A DNA stretch of 11,144 nt from Caldilinea sp. GTDB taxonomy: Bacteria > Chloroflexota > Anaerolineae > Caldilineales > Caldilineaceae. The stretch spans positions 1 through 11,144 of the forward strand of contig JANWYX010000404.1 of the NCBI GenBank assembly GCA_025055055.1, read 5' to 3'. Position numbers and translations under genes: made by a program. Positions 1 to 9,883 of the stretch are shown one piece after another (within the stretch, counting starts at the first letter, position 1; each line of letters starts with the position of its first letter). The notes beneath the pieces were generated by a model. That model saw only the letters and a program-made list of their open reading frames with translations. It was not told where the DNA came from and did no database searches.

Positions 1-1
1 G

Positions 2-436
2 CTCGAACATGTGGCCGACGATCGGGCGGCGGCGGCCGAGATGGTGCGTGTGCTGCGCCCCGGCGGGCGCGCCGTGATCTTCGTCCCCAATCGCCTCTAT
101 CCCTTCGAGACGCACGGCGTTTACTGGCGCGGCGTCTATCATTTCGGCAACGTTCCGCTGGTCAACTACCTGCCGGACGTCCTGCGCAATCGGCTGGCGC
201 CGCACGTGCGCGCGTACACGGCCGCCGGCCTGCGCCGCCTTTTTATCGGTCAACCGGTGCGCATCGTCCATCACAGCCGGATTTTTCCCGGATACGACAA
301 CCTCGTGCAACGCCGTCCGGCCTTGGGCAGGCTGTTGCGTCGTCTCACCTATGCGATGGAGCGTTCTCCGCTCTGCATCTTCGGTTTGAGCCATCTGCTC
401 GTTGTAGAAAGAATCGTTCAGCAGGAGAGCCTTTGA
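2..436 (+). CDS. SAM-dependent class I methyltransferase, C-terminal part (5' end outside window)
   Basis: The reading frame is open from the window edge (base 2) to a TGA at 434-436, so about 144 C-terminal residues are visible and the true start lies upstream. The first residues, LEHVADD, followed by a helix and RVLRPGG, match motifs II/III of Methyltransf_11/25-type enzymes: the acidic post-motif strand and the RVLRPGG turn that follows it. The SAM-binding GxGxG loop must lie in the missing part. The rest (PNRLYPFETHG, YHFGN, LVNYLPD) looks like the substrate-side cap of small-molecule or glycan methyltransferases; the substrate cannot be read from the sequence. A GTG at base 11 is not a credible start because it falls inside the conserved fold. 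The next gene begins 99 bp downstream on the same strand, and I see no clear terminator between them. Confidence 0.85.
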   Translation, partial: LEHVADDRAAAAEMVRVLRPGGRAVIFVPNRLYPFETHGVYWRGVYHFGNVPLVNYLPDVLRNRLAPHVRAYTAAGLRRLFIGQPVRIVHHSRIFPGYDNLVQRRPALGRLLRRLTYAMERSPLCIFGLSHLLVVERIVQQESL

Positions 437-492
437 CTCCAGTGCAAAAGCGTATGTCTAAAATGATTTGAAAAACTTGATGCGAAAGCTGT

Positions 493-522
493 TTGGCAGG
501 ATCGGTCAAAACGTGTTACGCT
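493..522 (+). promoter_or_regulatory. Possible sigma70-type promoter for the PBP operon
   Basis: TTGGCA (493-498) matches the -35 consensus at 5 of 6 positions. TACGCT (517-522) keeps the first two bases and the last base of a -10 box. The spacer is 18 bp. Transcription would start near base 529, only about 7 nt before the ATG at 536, where no Shine-Dalgarno sequence is visible. That would give a nearly leaderless mRNA. The -10 match is weak, so this is tentative. Confidence 0.3.
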
Positions 523-535
523 ACACGGCTGAGTT

Positions 536-3592
<3,057 letters not shown>

Positions 3593-3606
3593 ACAAGGAT
3601 CGAAAT

Positions 3607-4404
3607 ATGACGACCATCTTGGTGACGAATGACGACGGCGTCTTTTCACCCGGACTGCTGGCGCTGAAGCAGGCGCTGACGTCGCTCGCCGATGTGATTG
3701 TGCTTGCGCCGGAGCGTAACTGGAGCGCCGCCAGCCACATCAAAACCATGCACAAGCCTCTGCGCATCCAAAAGACGACGCTGGCCGACGGCAGTCTTGC
3801 CTATCGCAGCAGCGGCAGCCCGACCGACTGCGTAGCGTTAGCGATGGGCGGAGCCCTAGAGGTGATCCCGGATATGGTCGTCGCCGGCGTCAATGCCGGA
3901 TACAACCTCGGCATCGACATCACCTACAGCGGCACGGTGGCGTGCGCAATGGAGGCGGTCATCAAAGGGGCCCCCGGCATTGCCGTGAGCGCATCCTTCT
4001 TCGAGGAAGAGGACGCCGACGCTGTTGCCGTGCGCCGCAGGGCGGGCGAGGTGGCCTGCGCTATCGCGCGATACGTGCTGCACACCCCCCTTCCCGAATA
4101 TACGCTGCTCAATGTCAACGTGCCTGCATGCGACCCCGCCGGCGTCCGCCTGACGCGGATGGGCCGACGTCACTATGACGCCGGCGAGGTCGAGCAGCGT
4201 CGCGACCCCTACGGACGCCCGTACTACTGGTTGGGCGGCTCTCGCCCAATGGACGAAGACGATCCGGACACCGACGTCGGAGCGATCCGACAAGGATACG
4301 TCAGCGTGACGCCGATTTCCCTAGATATGACGCACTATGCGTTTTTAGAAGCTTTGCGCGTCACACAGCCGGCGTTCTCGCCGGATGGGCTTGGGGTGAA
4401 ATAG
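3607..4404 (+). CDS. surE: 5'/3'-nucleotidase SurE
   Basis: SurE is a cytoplasmic, metal-dependent phosphatase that removes phosphate from nucleoside 5'- and 3'-monophosphates; some members also act on short polyphosphate. The 265-residue length fits the family. The metal site is visible: TNDDG (D9, D10), the serine-containing APERNWSAAS loop (31-43) and the conserved Asn in VVAGVNAGYN (N96). YSGTVACAMEA (107-117) and SGSPTDCV (69-76) are further SurE signatures. The ATG is preceded by AAGGA (3595-3599) at 7 nt spacing, which supports this start. The gene lies 14 bp after the PBP stop and 1 bp before the next ATG, so it is almost certainly co-transcribed with both. Many bacteria place surE beside stress or isoaspartate-repair genes; here the neighbours concern the cell envelope, which gives no direct hint of a special substrate. 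Confidence 0.96.
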   Translation: MTTILVTNDDGVFSPGLLALKQALTSLADVIVLAPERNWSAASHIKTMHKPLRIQKTTLADGSLAYRSSGSPTDCVALAMGGALEVIPDMVVAGVNAGYNLGIDITYSGTVACAMEAVIKGAPGIAVSASFFEEEDADAVAVRRRAGEVACAIARYVLHTPLPEYTLLNVNVPACDPAGVRLTRMGRRHYDAGEVEQRRDPYGRPYYWLGGSRPMDEDDPDTDVGAIRQGYVSVTPISLDMTHYAFLEALRVTQPAFSPDGLGVK

Positions 4405-4405
4405 G

Positions 4406-5297
<892 letters not shown>

Positions 5298-5299
<2 letters not shown>

Positions 5300-5303
5300 G
5301 GGG
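5298..5303 (+). promoter_or_regulatory. Ribosome-binding site fixing a GTG start for the glycosyltransferase
   Basis: GAGGGG overlaps the stop codon of the upstream membrane-protein gene and lies 11 nt before the GTG at 5315. The nearer ATG at 5304 is in a different frame, so the GTG is the best start. Confidence 0.6.
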
Positions 5304-5314
5304 ATGCCTTTTTT

Positions 5315-6112
<798 letters not shown>

Positions 6113-6819
6113 TCCGCTTTCCTCTTGGCACGCAAACGCATCGCCAGCACAATCTGCACCAAGTTGGCGACGTAGTGCGCCACGACAGGCGCCATGAGGC
6201 TCTGTTCGGCAAGGAAGAGCGCCCCGAAGATCAAGCCTGCAGCCCCTGCTCCCACCATGCCCCACAGCCCCTGAGGCGCATGCAAGACGCCGAAGAGAAC
6301 GCTCACGAGCACTATCAAGAGCGGCGCAGGAAAGAGCGGCGACAGCCCCCCGATCAATAAACTGCGAAAGAGCAGCTCCTCTAACACAACAACCGGTCCC
6401 AGCGCCAAAGCAATGCGGTAGGCTTCGGCTCTGGAACGAGGCAGAATCATTTCGATAAACCGCTGAGATACAAAGCGTTCCCTTCCCTTTTTGTCGGCTT
6501 GGCGGGACAGCCCAAACAAGACAAGCGCCAGTGTCACCCCAATCCCTACCCCGACCAGCGCCTGACGCAGCGGCTGCTGAAATGTCCACCCCAGCGTGGC
6601 AGCATCTAACCCGCTGACAAGCCCCAAAACAATGCACAAGGCGGTCAAAAAAAAGCGTAAGATCACGTCCACGCGATCGAGCAAGGGGTTGTCGGGCGGC
6701 TGCCAGCGCTTCAGCAGCCGCGCAGTAGCCAGCGTCGAGTAGCTGATGAAAATTGTCAAGATAAACAGACCGATCAGAAAAAACTCATACTCACCCTGAA
6801 TCGCCATGCATCACCTGCT

Positions 6820-6849
6820 TTGCCAATTCGCCCTCAATGATGGTATAGT
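6820..6849 (+). promoter_or_regulatory. Sigma70-type promoter P1
   Basis: TTGCCA (6820-6825) and TATAGT (6844-6849) each match the consensus at 5 of 6 positions with an 18-bp spacer. Transcription would begin near 6855-6856 and run towards etfB. The next strong signal is the terminator-like hairpin about 70 nt on, so this promoter may drive a short RNA or an attenuated etf transcript. The -10 sequence reads nearly symmetrically, so minus-strand transcription of the protease from the same spot is conceivable. Confidence 0.5.
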
Positions 6850-6855
6850 GCCACA

Positions 6856-6928
6856 ATAAATGGGAAGATCGATATTCTTCTCTGAAAAAGGAGGCGAAAA
6901 CAACGACGTTTTCCCTCCTTTTTGTTTG
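6856..6928 (+). ncRNA. Candidate small RNA or terminated leader transcript of about 70 nt
   Basis: If P1 is active, the RNA would contain a first hairpin at 6862-6882 (7 pairs including one G-U, loop of 7) followed after 2 nt by the long terminator hairpin at 6885-6923. The RNA would thus be a compact two-stem molecule. The left arm of the terminator contains AAAGGAGG, identical to an ideal Shine-Dalgarno sequence, and the right arm CCTCCTTT resembles the anti-Shine-Dalgarno end of 16S rRNA. I do not recognise it as a known RNA family. The evidence is structural and from one genome only. Confidence 0.35.
6885..6928. terminator. Strong intrinsic terminator-like hairpin between divergent genes
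   Basis: AAAAAGGAGG (6885-6894) pairs perfectly with CCTCCTTTTT (6914-6923), and GAAAAC (6896-6901) with GTTTTC (6908-6913). Only C6895 is bulged; the loop is AACGAC. The total is 16 base pairs. On the plus strand the T run continues as TTTTTGTTT. The A run on the left gives a T run on the minus strand too, so it could stop transcription in both directions. Its position between two divergent genes is unusual. Confidence 0.7.
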
Positions 6929-7014
6929 ATTTTGATTTGAGATTTGGTTTGCCTGTCGCTTTCTCTATGGCGTCTGACAGCGGTCTTCCGACGACGGACT
7001 CTTACAACAACACT

Positions 7015-7045
7015 TCAACATCTCTGCAACCCGATGCGCTATACT
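7015..7045 (+). promoter_or_regulatory. Possible promoter P2 for etfBA
   Basis: TATACT (7040-7045) matches the -10 consensus at 5 of 6 positions. The best -35 candidate is TCAACA (7015-7020), 4 of 6, at a long 19-bp spacing. If used, the etfB leader would be about 250 nt and would include the repeat array and the A/T-rich inverted repeat. Confidence 0.35.
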
Positions 7046-7109
7046 TGAGAAAAGTCGAGACGATTCGTCGGCTCTCCACAGGGTAAACAGGACGAAATGA
7101 ACGTAGCGC

Positions 7110-7203
7110 AATGACATCTGTTCCTACAGAAATGACATCTGTCCCTACAGATTTGTCTCAATTGCATGCAAGATGACTTCTGTGCGTGCAAGGTGACTTC
7201 TGC
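7110..7203 (+). repeat. Four-copy direct-repeat array with core TGAC(A/T)TCTG
   Basis: Two 21-bp units lie head to tail at 7110-7130 and 7131-7151 and differ only at one base (T7122 versus C7143). Two 20-bp units follow at 7164-7183 and 7184-7203, with 17 of 20 identities and only transitions. All four share the core RTGAC-W-TCTGY starting at 7111, 7132, 7173 and 7193. Spacings are 21, 41 and 20 bp, close to two, four and two helical turns. The first pair also has inverted arms (TCTGT...ACAGA, widened to ATCTGT...ACAGAT in the second unit). Cooperative binding sites for a regulator, or the multi-repeat end of a lost insertion sequence, are the main options. Confidence 0.8.
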
Positions 7204-7236
7204 CCTTTGTTCACCAAAGCGCAGATCTTTGATGGA

Positions 7237-7278
7237 TTTCAAAAAAACAGCCCTTCAGTCCGAAAACTTTTTTTGAAA
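7237..7278 (+). promoter_or_regulatory. A/T-rich inverted repeat next to the etfB ribosome-binding site
   Basis: TTTCAAAAAAA (7237-7247) and TTTTTTTGAAA (7268-7278) are perfect 11-bp inverted arms around a 20-nt loop. The stem ends 9 nt before AGGAGGT. It is not GC-rich enough for a typical terminator but could affect etfB translation or RNA stability. Confidence 0.5.
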
Positions 7279-7287
7279 GACCCAAAC

Positions 7288-7294
7288 AGGAGGT
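7288..7294 (+). promoter_or_regulatory. Strong ribosome-binding site for the etfB GTG start
   Basis: AGGAGGT lies 6 nt before the GTG at 7301. It decides the start: the following MKVVVLVKQTPDT is the exact family N-terminus, so no upstream start is needed. Confidence 0.85.
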
Positions 7295-7300
7295 CAAAAC

Positions 7301-8077
7301 GTGAAAGTTGTCGTGCTAGTGAAACAGACGCCGGATACTGCCGAGCTCCCCAAGGTGTCGGCGGAGGATGTCCGCAGCGGCAAGATCAAGGCTACGATGG
7401 TGATCAACCCATGGGATGAGTTCGCCGTCGAGGAAGCAATCCTGCTCGGCGATCGGTACGACGTCGAGTCCGTCGCCATCAGCATGGGCTCCCCGGACGC
7501 CGTCGATGCGCTGAAGCATGCGCTGGCGATGGGCGTCGGCAGTGCAGCCCTCATCGACGGCAGCGCCTTGAGCGGCGGTGACATGTGGACCACGGCGGCG
7601 GCGTTGGCAGCCGCCGTGAAGGCGCAGGGCGCAGACCTAGTTCTGACCGGCAAACAGAGCGTCGACGACAACAGCGGCGCCGTCTACGCCGGCGTGGCAG
7701 CGCAGTTGGGTTGGCCGATGGTGAGCGCCGTTACAAAAATCGTGGATATTTCCAACGGACAGATCACCGTTGAACGCATGGTGGAGGGAGCGCAAGAGAC
7801 CATCAGCGTGCCGCTGCCCGCCGTGATCAGCGTCGGCAAGGAGATCAACGAGCCGCGCTACCCAAGCTTTATGGGCATCCGCAAAGCGAGCAAAGCCGTG
7901 ATTCCGTCCACGCCAGCTGCAGAACTGGGCATCGCCTCGGGCTCAGGCAAGACGCAATGGACGAACATTCGCAAACCGGAAGAGCGCAAGACAAAGTGCG
8001 TCATCATTGAGGGCGCCACCGTGGAAGAAAAAGCAGCCAAACTGGTCGACGCCTTGTTGGCCGAGAAGGTGATATAG
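7301..8077 (+). CDS. etfB: Electron transfer flavoprotein subunit beta
   Basis: EtfB pairs with EtfA to form the cytoplasmic ETF heterodimer that takes electrons from acyl-CoA and related flavin dehydrogenases and passes them to the quinone pool via ETF:quinone oxidoreductase. The 258 residues match the usual length. Visible landmarks are the N-terminal MKVVVLVKQTPDT, NPWDEFAVEEA (36-46), the AMP-binding-side stretch GKQSVDDNSGAVYAGVA (117-133), LGWP (136-139) and the family signature LPAVISVGKEINEPRYPSF (172-190), followed by MGIRKASK. The DDNSGAV loop differs from both the DDDxNQTGQ of mitochondrial-type and the DGDTAQVGP of bifurcating ETFs, so I do not assign a subgroup. The GTG start has a strong AGGAGGT. 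etfA follows 11 bp after the stop. No acyl-CoA dehydrogenase or ETF-QO gene is visible here. Confidence 0.97.
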   Translation: MKVVVLVKQTPDTAELPKVSAEDVRSGKIKATMVINPWDEFAVEEAILLGDRYDVESVAISMGSPDAVDALKHALAMGVGSAALIDGSALSGGDMWTTAAALAAAVKAQGADLVLTGKQSVDDNSGAVYAGVAAQLGWPMVSAVTKIVDISNGQITVERMVEGAQETISVPLPAVISVGKEINEPRYPSFMGIRKASKAVIPSTPAAELGIASGSGKTQWTNIRKPEERKTKCVIIEGATVEEKAAKLVDALLAEKVI

Positions 8078-8088
8078 GAGACGAACGC

Positions 8089-9069
8089 ATGTCTGTCCTG
8101 GTCTGGATCGAACAAAATCAGAATGGAGTGGTCCCTAATTCGTTTGAAGTGTTGGGCAAAGCCAAAGAGATTGCCGCTGCCCTCGGAACGCAGACGGTGG
8201 CTGCCATCCTCGGCGACAGCGCCTCCGGCGTCGAGACTGTACGGCAATACGGGCCGGATGTGGTGCTGGCGGTCACCGGCCCCGTGCTGGCCAATTATCG
8301 GTTGAGCGCCTACACGGCTGCGCTGCGCAAGGCAGTGGAAGCGGCCGGCGCCACCGTCGTGCTCACGGCGGCCACCGTCCGCGGTCGCGAAGTCGCCGCC
8401 ATGCTCGCCGGTCAGCTCGACGCCGGCTATGCACCGGACGTCATCGATCTGCGCGTCGAAAATGGCCGGTTGGTGGCCGTGCGCTCTGTATATTCCAACA
8501 ACATCCTCGCCGACGTCATGTTCAACAGCCCTATCCAGGTGGTCAGCGTGCGTCCGCGCTCCTTCCCTATGCCAGAGCCGGGCGCTCCCGGCGGCGAGGT
8601 CCGGACGCTCGACCCTGGCCTCGCGGAAAGCGACGTCAAGGAGAAAGTGCTCGAAGTACGATCGACAGACACCGGTGAGATCAGCTTGACCGACGCCTCG
8701 ATCATCGTCTCCGGCGGACGAGGCGTTGCGCAAGACCCGGCCAAAGGCTTTGCGCTGGTGACAGAGCTGGCGAATGTGCTCGGCGCAGCCGTAGGCGCCA
8801 GCCGCGCCGCCGTCGACGCCGGCTATATCCCTTACAAGCATCAGGTGGGGCAAACGGGAAAGACGGTCAAACCAGATCTTTACATCGCTGCGGGCATCAG
8901 CGGCGCCATCCAACATCTGGCCGGCATGGGTGGCAGCAAAGTGATCGTCGCCATCAATAAGGATCCAGAAGCGCCCATCTTCGAGAAGGCGAACTACGGC
9001 ATCGTCGGCGATCTCTTCCAGGTGTTGCCGGCGCTGACAGCCGAGTTCAAGAAACGCCTGGGGAAGTGA
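8089..9069 (+). CDS. etfA: Electron transfer flavoprotein subunit alpha
   Basis: EtfA carries the redox-active FAD of the ETF heterodimer. The 326 residues fit the family. The N-terminal domain (about 1-190) begins MSVLVWIEQ. The C-terminal FAD domain shows SGGRG (208-212), GASRAAVDAGY (237-247), HQVGQTGKTVKPDLYIAAG (251-269), ISGAIQHLAGM (270-280) and INKDPEAPIF (289-298), which together form the flavin-binding signature of the family, with the Arg of GASR and the Ser/Thr-Gly turn near the isoalloxazine ring. The ATG is preceded by AGGAG (8076-8080), 8 nt away, which overlaps the etfB stop; the two genes are clearly one operon. A strong hairpin terminator follows 21 bp after the stop. The gene order etfB-etfA is the usual one. 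Confidence 0.97.
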   Translation: MSVLVWIEQNQNGVVPNSFEVLGKAKEIAAALGTQTVAAILGDSASGVETVRQYGPDVVLAVTGPVLANYRLSAYTAALRKAVEAAGATVVLTAATVRGREVAAMLAGQLDAGYAPDVIDLRVENGRLVAVRSVYSNNILADVMFNSPIQVVSVRPRSFPMPEPGAPGGEVRTLDPGLAESDVKEKVLEVRSTDTGEISLTDASIIVSGGRGVAQDPAKGFALVTELANVLGAAVGASRAAVDAGYIPYKHQVGQTGKTVKPDLYIAAGISGAIQHLAGMGGSKVIVAINKDPEAPIFEKANYGIVGDLFQVLPALTAEFKKRLGK

Positions 9070-9070
9070 A

Positions 9071-9092
9071 GCGCCTCGCGCTACAGAGGCGC
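9071..9092 (+). terminator. Short hairpin overlapping the etf terminator
   Basis: GCGCCTC (9071-9077) pairs with GAGGCGC (9086-9092) around an 8-nt loop, directly after the etfA stop. Its last three bases belong also to the left arm of the larger hairpin 9090-9142, so both full stems cannot form at once. It may protect the 3' end or simply be part of the terminator fold. Confidence 0.45.
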
Positions 9093-9146
9093 CCGTCGAC
9101 CTTCCCAGTCGTTCTTTAGGCTGCTGAGAAGGTCGACGGGCGTTTT
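9090..9146 (+). terminator. Intrinsic terminator of the etfBA operon
   Basis: CGCCCGTCGACCTTC (9090-9104) and its perfect reverse complement (9128-9142) form a 15-bp stem with a 23-nt loop, followed by TTTTC (9143-9147). The T tract lies only on the plus strand, so it serves etfBA. The converging pdxT transcript has no equivalent of its own. Confidence 0.85.
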
Positions 9147-9154
9147 CATCGGTG

Positions 9155-9174
9155 TCGACGCGGCCAGGCGTCGA
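9155..9174. repeat. Small inverted repeat between convergent etfA and pdxT
   Basis: TCGACGC (9155-9161) and GCGTCGA (9168-9174) are perfect 7-bp arms around a 6-nt loop. Neither side has a T run, so termination of pdxT is uncertain. Confidence 0.5.
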
Positions 9175-9208
9175 GCCTTCCTGGAAGATCCGCAGCCAAC
9201 CCAGGCGG

Positions 9209-9853
9209 TCAGCAGGTCTGCTCCACTCTTTTCAAATTCAACTCGCCTTGCCCCTTTTCCGCCTCGACCATTTCGATAAAGAGCTGATGCCAACGCAGGT
9301 CGTCCGTCAACTCCGGGTGAAAGGCCGTCGCCAGAATGTTGGCTTGCTGCACGGCGACAACAACCTCTTCGCCGCGGCCGGCGATGCGCGCCAGCGCCTC
9401 CACATCGTTCCCCACCTCGACGATGGCCGGCGCCCGAATGAAGACAGCACGCACAGGCTCTTCGCCCAACCTTGGCACGCGCAGAAACGTCTCGAAACTC
9501 TCGTTCTGACGACCGAAATAGTTGCGGCTGACGGTCACATCAAGGCCTCCGATGAGCGGCTGTCCACCCGCTTTCTGGCCGATCGCTCGGTTTGCAAGCA
9601 GGATCATGCCGGCGCAGGTGCCCCAAATGGGTTTTCCCGCTTGCACCCATGCCTTCAGAGGAGCCACCAGTCCCCAACGCTCCGCCACCAGCCCCATCGT
9701 GGTGCTCTCGCCACCGGGGAGGATCAGTCCATCCAACCCGGCCAGATGCTCGGGCTTGCGCACCTCCACCGTTCGCACGCCCAGCCGCTGCAGCATCGCC
9801 TCGTGCTCGATAAATGCGCCCTGCAGCGCAAGGACGCCAATTGTTAGTCCCAT
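9209..9853 (-). CDS. pdxT: Pyridoxal 5'-phosphate synthase glutaminase subunit PdxT
   Basis: PdxT hydrolyses glutamine and channels ammonia to PdxS, which builds pyridoxal 5'-phosphate from ribose 5-phosphate and glyceraldehyde 3-phosphate. It is a class I-type (triad) glutaminase of 214 residues, slightly longer than the 190-200 typical length. Visible: the N-terminal GVLALQGAFIEH, LPGGESTTMG (45-54, oxyanion region), WGTCAGM with the nucleophile C80, and FHPELTDD with H179 and E181 completing the triad. The ATG at 9853-9851 is preceded on the minus strand by AGGTGAGG (complement of 9858-9865). It lies 30 bp after the LLM oxidoreductase stop on the same strand and is probably co-transcribed with it. 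The partner gene pdxS is not in this window, unlike the common pdxS-pdxT order; it must be elsewhere if the pathway works. Confidence 0.97.
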   Translation of the reverse strand: MGLTIGVLALQGAFIEHEAMLQRLGVRTVEVRKPEHLAGLDGLILPGGESTTMGLVAERWGLVAPLKAWVQAGKPIWGTCAGMILLANRAIGQKAGGQPLIGGLDVTVSRNYFGRQNESFETFLRVPRLGEEPVRAVFIRAPAIVEVGNDVEALARIAGRGEEVVVAVQQANILATAFHPELTDDLRWHQLFIEMVEAEKGQGELNLKRVEQTC

Positions 9854-9883
9854 ACAACCTCACCTGACACACTCATGCTCCCG

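Larger units (their letters stand above)
6808..7300. other. Structured divergent intergenic region upstream of etfBA
   Basis: This 493-bp stretch between the minus-strand protease and plus-strand etfB contains no convincing conventional gene. Reading left to right it holds: a good plus-strand promoter (6820-6849), a short predicted transcript with two hairpins (6862-6923), a T-rich run with three GATTT units (6928-6945), a second candidate -10 box (7040-7045), a small palindrome GACGA-T-TCGTC (7059-7069), a four-copy repeat array (7110-7203), and an A/T-rich inverted repeat (7237-7278) ending 9 nt before the etfB ribosome-binding site. It is clearly more A/T-rich than the flanking genes. Each element is listed on its own where the support is enough. 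Confidence 0.7.

Noticed and set aside
437..535. Searched for a terminator after the methyltransferase gene
   Set aside because: Only A-rich sequence without a stable hairpin is present, so read-through into the PBP operon cannot be excluded.
7039..7242. Minus-strand 67-codon frame with a Cys/His-rich stretch (CRDRCHFCRNRCHC), resembling a small zinc-binding protein
   Set aside because: The pattern is produced by the in-frame 21-bp DNA repeat (7 codons per unit) and there is no clear ribosome-binding site. A frame created by the repeat is the simpler explanation.
7858..8916. 352-codon minus-strand frame opposite etfB/etfA
   Set aside because: The plus strand encodes two complete, signature-bearing ETF subunits; the antisense frame is low-complexity Asp/Gly/His-rich and has no known fold features.
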